A stretch of DNA of 6,281 bases from an uncultured Bacteroidales bacterium (GCA_900554845.1 USIY01000135.1:1-6281), one strand, 5' to 3'. Numbered from the stretch's first letter, positions 1 to 6,215 are shown. Program-made: numbers and translations. The notes: a model not told the origin generated them from the letters alone.

Positions 1-19
1 GCGCACTATATAACACTTA

Positions 20-50
20 TTTATAGAAAAACAATAATACTTTATAGAAA
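20..50. repeat. 10-bp direct repeat downstream of the response regulator
   Basis: TTTATAGAAA occurs at 20-29 and again at 41-50, a 21-bp period, in an AT-rich stretch about 90 bp beyond the end of the leftward response-regulator gene. The period equals two helical turns, which is the spacing LytTR proteins usually recognise, but the repeat does not resemble the usual LytTR half-site. The remainder of 1-135 shows no gene and no convincing GC-rich hairpin with a T-tract, so the end of the leftward transcript is not located. Chance repetition in AT-rich DNA is possible. Confidence 0.4.
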
Positions 51-135
51 TTTGCGAGTCATATCAGACAATGAAATATGAATGCAAATCGTTCCGTGCA
101 AGCATGGGCGCACCGGATAAGAATTACTGACCGGA

Positions 136-840
136 CTATTTGAACAGTCGGTCCATCACTTCCGCACGATAGTTGGCGCCTATGGCTATCTGGGTAGTTT
201 TCACGAACACATCCTTGGTGTCGAACTTCGTGATATTGTTCACATTCACGATGTAGGATTTGTTGACACGCAAAAAATCATGCGCCGGGAGCATCTCCTG
301 CAATGCCTTTACCGTCATCCGTGTCACCAACTTACGGTCCGGCATGTTAAGGACTACATAATCCTTCAGTCCTTCCACAAACAGAATTTCGCTCAGCGGC
401 ACACGGTGATAGCATCTGTCGGCCTTCACCACAATCATTTCGGGCGTGCTGCGCACATCCGGCACCTCCCTACCGGCTTTATCAAGAAGATCGGAGTACT
501 CGATGGCTTTGCGCACCGCCTGCGAGAACCGTTCCGGCCGTATAGGCTTGACAAGATAATCCACTGCGTCCAGCGCATAACTTTCCGCGGCATATTCCGT
601 ATAGGCCGTGGTGAATATCAACAAAGTCTTTTCCGGCAGCTCATGCGCCATTTCCATACCGGTCATGCCGGGCATCTGAATGTCCATGAACACCAGGTCC
701 ACATCATTTTCAGAAATATAATCCAAAGCGTCCTCAGCGCTCCCGAACATCGCCAGCAGCTTTAGACGCGGTTCCGTATCAACCAATCGCTTCATGCCGC
801 GCCGTGCGATCGGCTCATCGTCCACTATTATGCAATTCAT
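136..840 (-). CDS. LytTR-family response regulator
   Basis: A 234-residue DNA-binding response regulator of the LytR/AlgR (LytTR) class, expected to take phosphate from the adjacent kinase and control transcription. Residues 1-115 form a CheY-like receiver: acidic pair Asp7-Asp8, phospho-acceptor Asp53 in FMDIQMPGMTG, switch Thr77/Thr78 and conserved Lys98-Pro99. Residues about 135-232 form the LytTR DNA-binding domain, with FVEGLKDYV and FLRVNKSYIVN motifs; the latter has Asn where many relatives have His. Length is normal for the family and all receiver catalytic residues are present. The ATG at 838-840 lies inside the 3' end of the kinase gene (26-nt overlap, different frame), so translation is probably coupled. 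The target is not encoded in the protein itself; the divergent receptor operon is the obvious candidate (inference). Confidence 0.95.
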   Translation of the reverse strand: MNCIIVDDEPIARRGMKRLVDTEPRLKLLAMFGSAEDALDYISENDVDLVFMDIQMPGMTGMEMAHELPEKTLLIFTTAYTEYAAESYALDAVDYLVKPIRPERFSQAVRKAIEYSDLLDKAGREVPDVRSTPEMIVVKADRCYHRVPLSEILFVEGLKDYVVLNMPDRKLVTRMTVKALQEMLPAHDFLRVNKSYIVNVNNITKFDTKDVFVKTTQIAIGANYRAEVMDRLFK

Positions 841-2572
841 TAGGTATTAATAATTTCACTATATATTTATTATCTTCGGCGCATTGGGTCAGTTCAAAAC
901 GGTCGCTGTAGATCAGCTGTAGCCTGCGTCGCGTGTTTGCTATCCCCAAGCCACCTGCCTTGTGCTCCGTTTTTCTCCCATTTTTGCAACGCGACGCACC
1001 GAACGTGTTTTCGCATTTGAACGCCACACCTTGTTCCGAAATTTCGAAACGAACAGTGACTTTTCTTCCTCCGGAAGTCATTGTACTGTACTTTACGGCA
1101 TTCTCGACAAACGTAATGTAAATCATGGTCGGAATCATTACATCCTTTATATCACCCTGCGCCGATAGCTCATATTCCAAGGAATCGATACGTGACGCCT
1201 CCAGCGACAGATATGTGTCAAGAAAGTCCATTTCCCGTTCCAGAGTCATGTCGGTTTTTCCCGTCTCGGCAAACTGATACTCCAGCATATGTTTCAGAGC
1301 CTCGAACATCCTTATGGCGTCCTCGGAATCCTCAAAGGCCAGGATGGAGGCGTTGTTCAATACGTTGAATAGGAAATGAGGATTTATCTGTTTTCTAAGA
1401 TAAGCATATTCCTGCCTGAGACTCTCGGCATTGAGCAACACCATTCGACGTCGTCCCGACAGCCAGTCGCGCAGCATGCACACCGCAGCTATTCCGCCTA
1501 AAAAGAAAAATATCGCCGTGAGGCTTCCGGCAGTGGACATCAGCATCAGCGGATACGACAACTGCGTCTCGTAAACATTGGGCTCGTAGGTCATAATCTG
1601 CCCCACCACCAACGGCACCATCATGGCGACGGTGAACAGCAATACCTCCAATGAGTACCGTTTCAGGCTCTTGTGAACGCGCATCCGGGGATACAGCCAT
1701 TTCAGATTGACATAGGCGCATATATCCAGCAACCCCATCATTGTTATGAAGGCCACCGCTCTCGACGCATCGAACACAAAGTGGTCGGGCGCGTCAAAAA
1801 ACACGCTAAGGCATATCAACGCAAGCACTGCCTGAAGCAGCAGATTCCTCATCACCCTGTAACGTCCGGACAACAGCAGCTTCTCCTCCTTGACTTGATC
1901 ATGGACCATCCCCAAATCATCATTACGTTCACCGCTAACCATTTTCTCCGGCTCAGGGAGCTCGTAAAGCTGATGACGGAGCCAATCGCACAGTCCGTTG
2001 ATTTTATCTATAGCCCTGCCGGACGATATTCTTAATGACGCAATGATATCGTCGAAGGAATCAAGTATCAACTCAGGCTTCAAGCGTTGGCGCACTTCCG
2101 AGATGTATTCACATATCTGCATGTTCATTTCCTCCTCGCGCCTCGTCTCCTCCCGCCATTTGCCATAGAGTTTGTACATGCCTATTCCCGCCAGAACAAG
2201 GAACTGAAGCATACAGTTGCTGAGTGTGTCAAGAAGAACCCATGGACTGAGATAGTCGCTTACCCTGTGTGGCGCCCCTATATGCTCACGCAACAGATAT
2301 TCCCCGAAAATCAGAAATAGAGTGTTGAGATAAGCCAGCGTAAAGGCGAATGCACAGTACACGCCTATACGACCCCGCAGAAGAATCATACGCACCCCCA
2401 CAATCTCGTTAAGCATCACCGCGATCAGGAAAAGCATTGTCGACGGCACCAATATCCACATAATGGCGTCTCCATACACGGCGTACTGATCGCGGAACGC
2501 ATTGATCACCACGCCCGATGAAAGGAAGATGAATGCAACTGTCAGAGCAAGATATTTTGAAAATAACTTCAT
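815..2572 (-). CDS. LytS/YehU-type membrane histidine kinase with a duplicated, partly degenerate sensor module
   Basis: A 585-residue sensor kinase (His_kinase plus HATPase_c) counted from the ATG at 2570-2572. Visible order: four membrane helices (about 7-24, 36-55, 69-90, 109-133), a His_kinase-like helix pair (about 145-205) reading RLKPELILDSFDDI, four more helices (about 243-259, 269-290, 308-327, 341-367), a canonical dimerisation domain with phospho-acceptor His399 in INPHFLFNVLNN, and an ATPase domain with N-box FVENAVKYS (Asn491) and G-box GGLGIANTRRRL (540-551). Extracytoplasmic loops are short, so no large periplasmic ligand domain exists and sensing is probably within the membrane. 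The first His_kinase-like segment has Glu167 where His is needed and no ATPase domain follows it. A TTG nine bases upstream (2579-2581) extends the frame by three codons, but it lies inside a -7 promoter box, so the ATG is preferred. The partner regulator follows directly. Confidence 0.93.
   Translation of the reverse strand: MKLFSKYLALTVAFIFLSSGVVINAFRDQYAVYGDAIMWILVPSTMLFLIAVMLNEIVGVRMILLRGRIGVYCAFAFTLAYLNTLFLIFGEYLLREHIGAPHRVSDYLSPWVLLDTLSNCMLQFLVLAGIGMYKLYGKWREETRREEEMNMQICEYISEVRQRLKPELILDSFDDIIASLRISSGRAIDKINGLCDWLRHQLYELPEPEKMVSGERNDDLGMVHDQVKEEKLLLSGRYRVMRNLLLQAVLALICLSVFFDAPDHFVFDASRAVAFITMMGLLDICAYVNLKWLYPRMRVHKSLKRYSLEVLLFTVAMMVPLVVGQIMTYEPNVYETQLSYPLMLMSTAGSLTAIFFFLGGIAAVCMLRDWLSGRRRMVLLNAESLRQEYAYLRKQINPHFLFNVLNNASILAFEDSEDAIRMFEALKHMLEYQFAETGKTDMTLEREMDFLDTYLSLEASRIDSLEYELSAQGDIKDVMIPTMIYITFVENAVKYSTMTSGGRKVTVRFEISEQGVAFKCENTFGASRCKNGRKTEHKAGGLGIANTRRRLQLIYSDRFELTQCAEDNKYIVKLLIPNELHNSGR
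1961..2128 (-). other. degenerate His_kinase dimerisation segment inside the kinase
   Basis: This stretch of the kinase gene (residues about 149-204 of the ATG-started protein) aligns by eye with the functional dimerisation domain further on. VRQRLKPELILDSFDDI matches LRKQINPHFLFNVLNN, including the conserved Pro and the hydrophobic/Asn-Asp pattern. The His codon of the functional copy is at 1376-1378; the equivalent codon here, at 2072-2074, encodes Glu. Similarity continues into the second helix (GLCDWLRHQLYE against ALKHMLEYQFAE). It should not be phosphorylated on His and may act as a dimerisation or signal-relay element (inference). Confidence 0.7.
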
Positions 2573-2575
2573 ATA

Positions 2576-2669
2576 CGACAAAGTTACGCATTTATTTCAT
2601 TCGACAACTTCAATTGTAGACAAAACTGTATATTTTTGCGACAAATCCGCTTCCAGGCCTATTTTGTCG
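2576..2669. promoter_or_regulatory. cluster of GACAA repeats in the divergent control region
   Basis: Plus-strand CGACAAA (2576-2582), CGACAAC (2602-2608), AGACAAA (2618-2624) and CGACAAA (2639-2645), plus inverted TTTGTCG (2663-2669), lie between the two divergent genes. The third and fourth copies are 21 bp apart, the helical spacing typical of LytTR binding sites. The first overlaps the kinase -7 box. This is a candidate operator for the LytTR regulator or another factor. The core does not match the published LytTR consensus, so assignment is inference. Confidence 0.35.
2579..2586 (-). promoter_or_regulatory. Bacteroidota -7 element for the kinase/regulator operon
   Basis: On the minus strand TAACTTTG matches the Bacteroidota primary-sigma -7 consensus TAnnTTTG exactly and ends 6 nt before the kinase ATG. 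A TTG (minus strand, 2605-2607) lies 18 nt upstream, close to the expected -33 position. Transcription would begin at or very near the ATG, giving a leaderless or nearly leaderless mRNA. The TTG that could serve as an earlier start codon is the last three bases of this box. Confidence 0.6.
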
Positions 2670-2670
2670 C
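2638..2670. repeat. 8-bp inverted repeat between the divergent genes
   Basis: GCGACAAA (2638-2645) and TTTGTCGC (2663-2670) are perfect inverted copies separated by 17 nt. The spacer contains the hexamer palindrome AGGCCT. No T-tract follows, so it is not a terminator. It could be a dimer operator, or an RNA hairpin if the receptor is also transcribed from the TATTTTTG element at 2631-2638, whose last base overlaps the left arm. Confidence 0.5.
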
Positions 2671-2720
2671 TTTATCACCAAGTTTTATCTCATGTTTTAA
2701 AATCTTTTTCAGTTTTGTAC

Positions 2721-2728
2721 TAATTTTG
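2721..2728 (+). promoter_or_regulatory. Bacteroidota -7 element for the receptor operon
   Basis: TAATTTTG matches TAnnTTTG exactly and ends 4 nt before the receptor ATG, so the transcript would start at or near the start codon. I see only a weak -33 candidate (TGTTTT around 2693-2698). A second exact match, TATTTTTG at 2631-2638, would give a leader of about 90 nt but also lacks a well-placed TTG. Confidence 0.5.
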
Positions 2729-2732
2729 CGGC

Positions 2733-4829
2733 ATGAAACATTTGGTATATAACAAACTGGCGTTTTCCGCTATTCTAACGTCCACTATTCTCTACGGAGA
2801 GTCCGCGCTGGCCATAGAGACTGGCGCCGACTCTTACCGCGACACGACCTCGGTACGCACCCTCGACGAATTTGTAGTAACGAGCCTGTCAGCACGCCGC
2901 CGCATTTCGCAGGGTTCACTGGGAAGCGAGAATCTTGAGCTTGAACGGCTGGCGCAAATGCCGCATCTTTTCGGCGAGGCCGACATAATAAAATCCATCA
3001 CATTGCTGCCGGGAGTGCACAGTGAAGGAGAAGGGGCCGGCGGCTTCGAAGTGAGAGGCGGAAACGCCTACCAAAATCTTGTGACGATGGACGGAATTAC
3101 CCTTTACAATCCGGCACATCTTATGGGCGTTTTCTCTACATTCAACGACGACGCCATGAGCAGCGCGACGTTGCATAAGGGACCGATCCCCGCGGAATTC
3201 GGAGGCGCGTCATCTTCAGTGCTTGAAACGTATATGCTTCCGGGAAATATGAAGAAACACAATTTCTCGGCTACCGTCGGACTGCTGAACGCAAAGATTT
3301 CAGCCAACGGTCCGATTGTCCGCGACCGTCTGTCATACTCTATAGCTGCACGAAGATCATACCTCGATATGTTTTTGAAATTAGTGCCCGAATATCGTAA
3401 GACAATTATGAATTTCTATGACATTAACTTCAAACTTCGTTTTCGGGCATCGGATTCCGACATGATCGACTTCTCGTTCTTCAATGCCCGTGACCATCTT
3501 GAGCTCAAGGATCTCATGGGGATGAAATGGGGAAATATCGCCGGAGGACTCAACTGGACAAGACGTTCCGGAGAGGGCTGGACCTTTCAGACATCAGCCA
3601 CAGCCACATCATATAATACTTATATGGACATGTCGCTTATGGACCAGAACCAGGACATACGTCAGTTCATTCGCTCCGCCGCACTTAACGAACGTGTTTA
3701 CTGCAGCCTTGGCGATTCACACGATTTGGGATTCGGCCTCCGTTCAGAATATTTACATGTAAAATCGGGTGACCTGTACAGCGGCACAAACCGAGAACTC
3801 GAGATACGTTCGGGATGGGAAAATGCGGTCTGGACTTCGTATGACGGTCGTTTCTCCGATTTGTTCTCCCTTTCTGCGGCAATCAGGCTGTCAGCCTATT
3901 CCGCGCTGTCGCAGAGCCAGTTTCACAAATTTGAGTCATCCATGGACGCCGAACCGGACCGCTCGGCCAAAACCTGGTTCTCGCCGGAACCTCGCGTCAG
4001 CGTGCGTTTTGACATCAATGATTGCCATAACATAAAGGGGGGCTTCAGCATGACCTCACAGAATATACATGGCATAAGCTCCAACACCACCACGTTCCCC
4101 TTCGACCGCTATGCTCTGTCTTCGGCCGCCATTCGTCCCGAACGGGCCACACAGTATTCCCTCGGATATTCAGGCATGACAGAAAACGGAGTCTTCGACT
4201 GGAGCGCCGAGGTTTATTACAAATCCTTGCGTGATGTCTACGACTACCGCGACGGTTGCGGACTGTTCTCGGGCATAAACCTCGACGAACAGATTATGCG
4301 TGGCAAAGGCCGCAGTTACGGCATTGAGCTGATGGTACGTAAGAACCTTGGCAAACTTTCAGGATGGATTTCATATTCACTATCATGGACGGACACCAGA
4401 ATACCCGGTATCAACGACGGGAGATGGTATGACGCCTCCAACGACCGCAGACATTACGTGGCTGTGGTGGGCCAATATGAATTCAACCACAAATGGCGGA
4501 TTGCCGGCTCATGGACATTTTCAAGCGGACGTCCTCTCACTGCTCCCGACGCAAAATATGATCTAGCCGGGAAAGTCTGCTACTATTATTCACAACGCAA
4601 CGGTTATAAGACTCCCCCGGCGCACCGCCTGGACCTTTCGGCGACATATACACATGTCGGCAAACATGTCACCTCGATGGTCAACTTCGGGTTCTATAAC
4701 GCCTATGCTTACCAAAGTCCCTTCGTGATCTATTTCGAGGACGATCCTTCCAAACCATCCGGCACACGCGCGGTTCAGCAATCGTTGTTCGGACTCGTTC
4801 CTTCCGTTTCATATACCATTAAATTTTAA
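2733..4829 (+). CDS. TonB-dependent outer-membrane receptor (short form)
   Basis: A 698-residue outer-membrane transporter powered by TonB-ExbBD. Residues 1-27 are a signal peptide (Lys2, hydrophobic run, cleavage likely after ALA at 25-27). LDEFVVTS (44-51) resembles the LDEVVVT motif that begins the plug in Bacteroidota receptors and may serve as TonB box. The plug follows (about 52-165), with LLPGV, FEVRGG, LVTMDGITLYNP and GPIPAEFGGASSSVLE. The rest is beta-barrel with alternating aromatic strands, ending in the terminal Phe (SYTIKF) expected of a BAM substrate. The N-terminal carboxypeptidase-regulatory-like domain often found in this group is absent: the mature protein reaches the plug within about 17 residues. 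The lipoprotein gene begins 6 nt after the stop, so the two form an operon. Substrate unknown. Confidence 0.93.
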   Translation: MKHLVYNKLAFSAILTSTILYGESALAIETGADSYRDTTSVRTLDEFVVTSLSARRRISQGSLGSENLELERLAQMPHLFGEADIIKSITLLPGVHSEGEGAGGFEVRGGNAYQNLVTMDGITLYNPAHLMGVFSTFNDDAMSSATLHKGPIPAEFGGASSSVLETYMLPGNMKKHNFSATVGLLNAKISANGPIVRDRLSYSIAARRSYLDMFLKLVPEYRKTIMNFYDINFKLRFRASDSDMIDFSFFNARDHLELKDLMGMKWGNIAGGLNWTRRSGEGWTFQTSATATSYNTYMDMSLMDQNQDIRQFIRSAALNERVYCSLGDSHDLGFGLRSEYLHVKSGDLYSGTNRELEIRSGWENAVWTSYDGRFSDLFSLSAAIRLSAYSALSQSQFHKFESSMDAEPDRSAKTWFSPEPRVSVRFDINDCHNIKGGFSMTSQNIHGISSNTTTFPFDRYALSSAAIRPERATQYSLGYSGMTENGVFDWSAEVYYKSLRDVYDYRDGCGLFSGINLDEQIMRGKGRSYGIELMVRKNLGKLSGWISYSLSWTDTRIPGINDGRWYDASNDRRHYVAVVGQYEFNHKWRIAGSWTFSSGRPLTAPDAKYDLAGKVCYYYSQRNGYKTPPAHRLDLSATYTHVGKHVTSMVNFGFYNAYAYQSPFVIYFEDDPSKPSGTRAVQQSLFGLVPSVSYTIKF

Positions 4830-4835
4830 GACATT

Positions 4836-5624
4836 ATGAAAATCAACATATTATCTGCGTTAGTATTGTTGCCCTCGGCATTTCTCGCATCATGCGAAAA
4901 AGAACTTGACTTCGAATATCACGACATAGATCCTAAACTCGTGATCCAAGGAGCGGTGACGCAACATGGCGCTTATGTGACGCTTACCGAAACCACGCCG
5001 ATGGACGAACCCCTCGTCACTACCTTTATCACTGACGCCACGGTATCTTTGAAAGACGAGACTGACGGTACGGTCCGTATTCTTCATCCGGATCCTGCCG
5101 GAGCCTATACTGATGAAACCCCGGGAATTGAGGGACACATCTATCAAGTGAATGTAACCCGCGGAGGCTTGTCCTACGAAGCCTCGGCTCAAATGCAGGA
5201 GGGCACTGATATAACCGGCATGGAGTTCGAATGGGCTACGGTGGGCACTCAGGATATAGCACTTCTTCAAGTATCGTTTAAGGATGACAAGGCTCCCGGC
5301 GATTACTACTGGGTACGCATCCTCCGTAACGGAAAATTTTACGCCTGGTCAGCCCTTAGCGATACATCGTCCCACGACGGAATAATGCATGCGGTGTTCA
5401 TGACAACTCCGCGAAGTCCCGAAGATCCGGATGACAAGTCCGTGATTCTTGACGGAGACACGGTCACGGCGCAAGTGTTCGGGATATCTCGGGAGATGTT
5501 CGATTACCTGTTGGCATTGGACAATGACTCCAACGGTCCACGAATGTTCGAAGGTGATTTCTGCCTCGGCTATTTCATAGCCACCCGACTCTCAAGCGCC
5601 GATACAATTTTCCATAACGATTAA
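4836..5624 (+). CDS. DUF4249-type lipoprotein, partner of the TonB receptor
   Basis: A 262-residue lipoprotein. The signal peptide ends in lipobox LASC with acylated Cys20 (codon 4893-4895); the following EKELD is charged and acidic-rich, as in Bacteroidota lipoproteins exported to the cell surface. The body resembles DUF4249: PKLVIQGAVT near the start, a segment with DATVSLKDE, then GAYTDE, GHIYQVNV and a C-terminal GYFIAT motif. These read as beta-sandwich strands. Family members are regularly encoded next to TonB receptors of this type, and here the gap is 6 nt. By analogy with SusC/SusD the protein may cap the receptor or capture its ligand at the surface, but the biochemical role of the family is not known to me. 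The C-terminus looks complete. Family assignment is from remembered pattern, not a profile search. Confidence 0.85.
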   Translation: MKINILSALVLLPSAFLASCEKELDFEYHDIDPKLVIQGAVTQHGAYVTLTETTPMDEPLVTTFITDATVSLKDETDGTVRILHPDPAGAYTDETPGIEGHIYQVNVTRGGLSYEASAQMQEGTDITGMEFEWATVGTQDIALLQVSFKDDKAPGDYYWVRILRNGKFYAWSALSDTSSHDGIMHAVFMTTPRSPEDPDDKSVILDGDTVTAQVFGISREMFDYLLALDNDSNGPRMFEGDFCLGYFIATRLSSADTIFHND

Positions 5625-5642
5625 TGTTGCAAGTAGCTGATA

Positions 5643-5670
5643 AGTGGCATTTATTAAAGAGTGGCATTTA
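5643..5670. repeat. 11-bp tandem direct repeat after the lipoprotein gene
   Basis: AGTGGCATTTA occurs at 5643-5653 and 5660-5670, a 17-bp period, beginning 18 nt after the lipoprotein stop codon. The bases between the copies do not repeat. It could be a local slippage product or a protein site; there is no hairpin potential between direct copies. Confidence 0.5.
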
Positions 5671-5671
5671 A

Positions 5672-5900
5672 TTAATTGACACCGTGATTGAAGGAATATT
5701 AATACATAACAGAAGAGACAGTGTGCTGACTGTAGAGTTTTATGATGATATTAAACCATCCGTCTATAAATGTGTTCTAATAAATGCAGGGAGGCGACAA
5801 TGACCTGTCGTCGACAACGCGAGGGCAGATTTCCCCGGTGGATATTGACATAATCCGCAAAAGAATGACCAAAATTTATAAAAAAACAAGCGGCCCGTAA
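5672..5900 (+). pseudogene. possible small gene broken by one frameshift
   Basis: Two short open frames overlap. The first is open from 5672 (possible GTG start at 5684) to a TGA at 5801-5803 and reads protein-like (DSVLTVEFYDDIKPSVYK). The second, from ATG 5784 to TAA 5898-5900, encodes 38 residues ending in a basic stretch (IIRKRMTKIYKKTSGP). Removing one G near GGGAGG (5789-5794) would join them into one product of about 72 residues. I do not recognise the sequence. AGA/AGG codons are frequent and there is no ATG for the first part. The stop of the second frame sits in the loop of the terminator hairpin, which argues against translation to the end. Both frames may be chance. Confidence 0.2.
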
Positions 5901-5915
5901 GGTCGCTTAATTTTT
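5888..5915 (+). terminator. intrinsic terminator
   Basis: AAGCGGCC (5888-5895) pairs with GGTCGCTT (5901-5908) over 8 bp, including one G-T wobble, around a 5-nt CGTAA loop, followed by AATTTTT. Seven A residues lie just upstream (5880-5886), so it could also work on the opposite strand. It lies 263 nt beyond the lipoprotein stop and probably ends the receptor/lipoprotein transcript before the DUF4250 gene. Confidence 0.75.
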
Positions 5916-6038
5916 GAATTACACGGCAGGAATCAACGAACGCTTCATTAAGGAATATACTCTTTAAGGGATTCCTCCGTTTATACTTTGGTCGTCACAT
6001 AGACATGGACCACCTTATCTGATTAAACTGTAATTTTT

Positions 6039-6215
6039 ATGACATTACCCGGAGACCCGTTCATGCTGCTGAGCATGATCAATATGAAACTGCGTGACGA
6101 ATACAATTCATTGGCGGAATTGTGCGCCGCCGAGGACATCGACCAAGACTTGTTGGAATCCCGGCTGAAATCTGCGGGATTCGATTATATGCCTACTGTG
6201 AACCAATTCAGATAA
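6039..6215 (+). CDS. DUF4250 small protein
   Basis: A 58-residue soluble protein running from ATG 6039 to TAA 6213-6215. The conserved pattern is clear: DPFMLLSMINMKLRDEY at 6-22, SLAELCAAEDID at 24-35, LESRLKSAGFDY at 39-50 and a closing NQF. This is how I remember the DUF4250 family, which is of about this length, so the gene looks complete. There is no signal peptide or membrane segment; it is probably a cytoplasmic helical protein of unknown function. The bases before the ATG are AT-rich (TAATTTTT), as is usual for Bacteroidota starts lacking a Shine-Dalgarno. It lies beyond the terminator, so it is probably a separate transcription unit from the receptor operon. Confidence 0.85.
   Translation: MTLPGDPFMLLSMINMKLRDEYNSLAELCAAEDIDQDLLESRLKSAGFDYMPTVNQFR

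Larger units (their letters stand above)
5625..6038. other. 414-bp gap between the lipoprotein and the DUF4250 gene
   Basis: No clear intact gene lies here on either strand. The stretch is more AT-rich than its neighbours. It contains an 11-bp direct repeat near the start, two overlapping short open frames that may be one frameshifted gene (5672-5900), an intrinsic terminator (5888-5915) and a weak imperfect hairpin, AGGAAT (5951-5956) with ATTCCT (5971-5976). I see no tRNA-like cloverleaf and no exact TAnnTTTG element on the plus strand; TATACTTTG at 5982-5990 misses by one spacer base. Confidence 0.6.

Noticed and set aside
113..134. CCGG-CCGG pairing as terminator of the kinase/regulator operon
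   Set aside because: Only a 4-bp self-complementary stem with a long loop and no adjacent T-tract on the minus strand.
280..765. 161-codon plus-strand frame opposite the response regulator
   Set aside because: Antisense shadow of a gene with full receiver and LytTR motifs; the product is His/Arg-rich with no recognisable domain.
1673..2035. 120-codon plus-strand frame opposite the kinase
   Set aside because: Antisense shadow of the kinase coding sequence with no domain signal.
2579..2581. TTG as start codon of the histidine kinase
   Set aside because: It is part of the TAACTTTG -7 box, and an ATG three codons later gives a normal start to the first membrane helix.
4890..5270. 126-codon minus-strand frame opposite the lipoprotein gene
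   Set aside because: The lipoprotein has a signal peptide, lipobox and operon context; the antisense product has no such support.
5718..5733. ACAGT/ACTGT hairpin as a terminator for the receptor operon
   Set aside because: Only a 5-bp, weak stem with no clean T-tract; the hairpin at 5888-5908 is much stronger.
5795..5816. CGACA/TGTCG/CGACA half-sites as an operator
   Set aside because: Five-base arms in a possibly coding stretch, with no promoter next to them.
5982..5990. TATACTTTG as the -7 element of the DUF4250 gene
   Set aside because: It has three bases instead of two between TA and TTTG and no well-placed TTG upstream; too weak to annotate.
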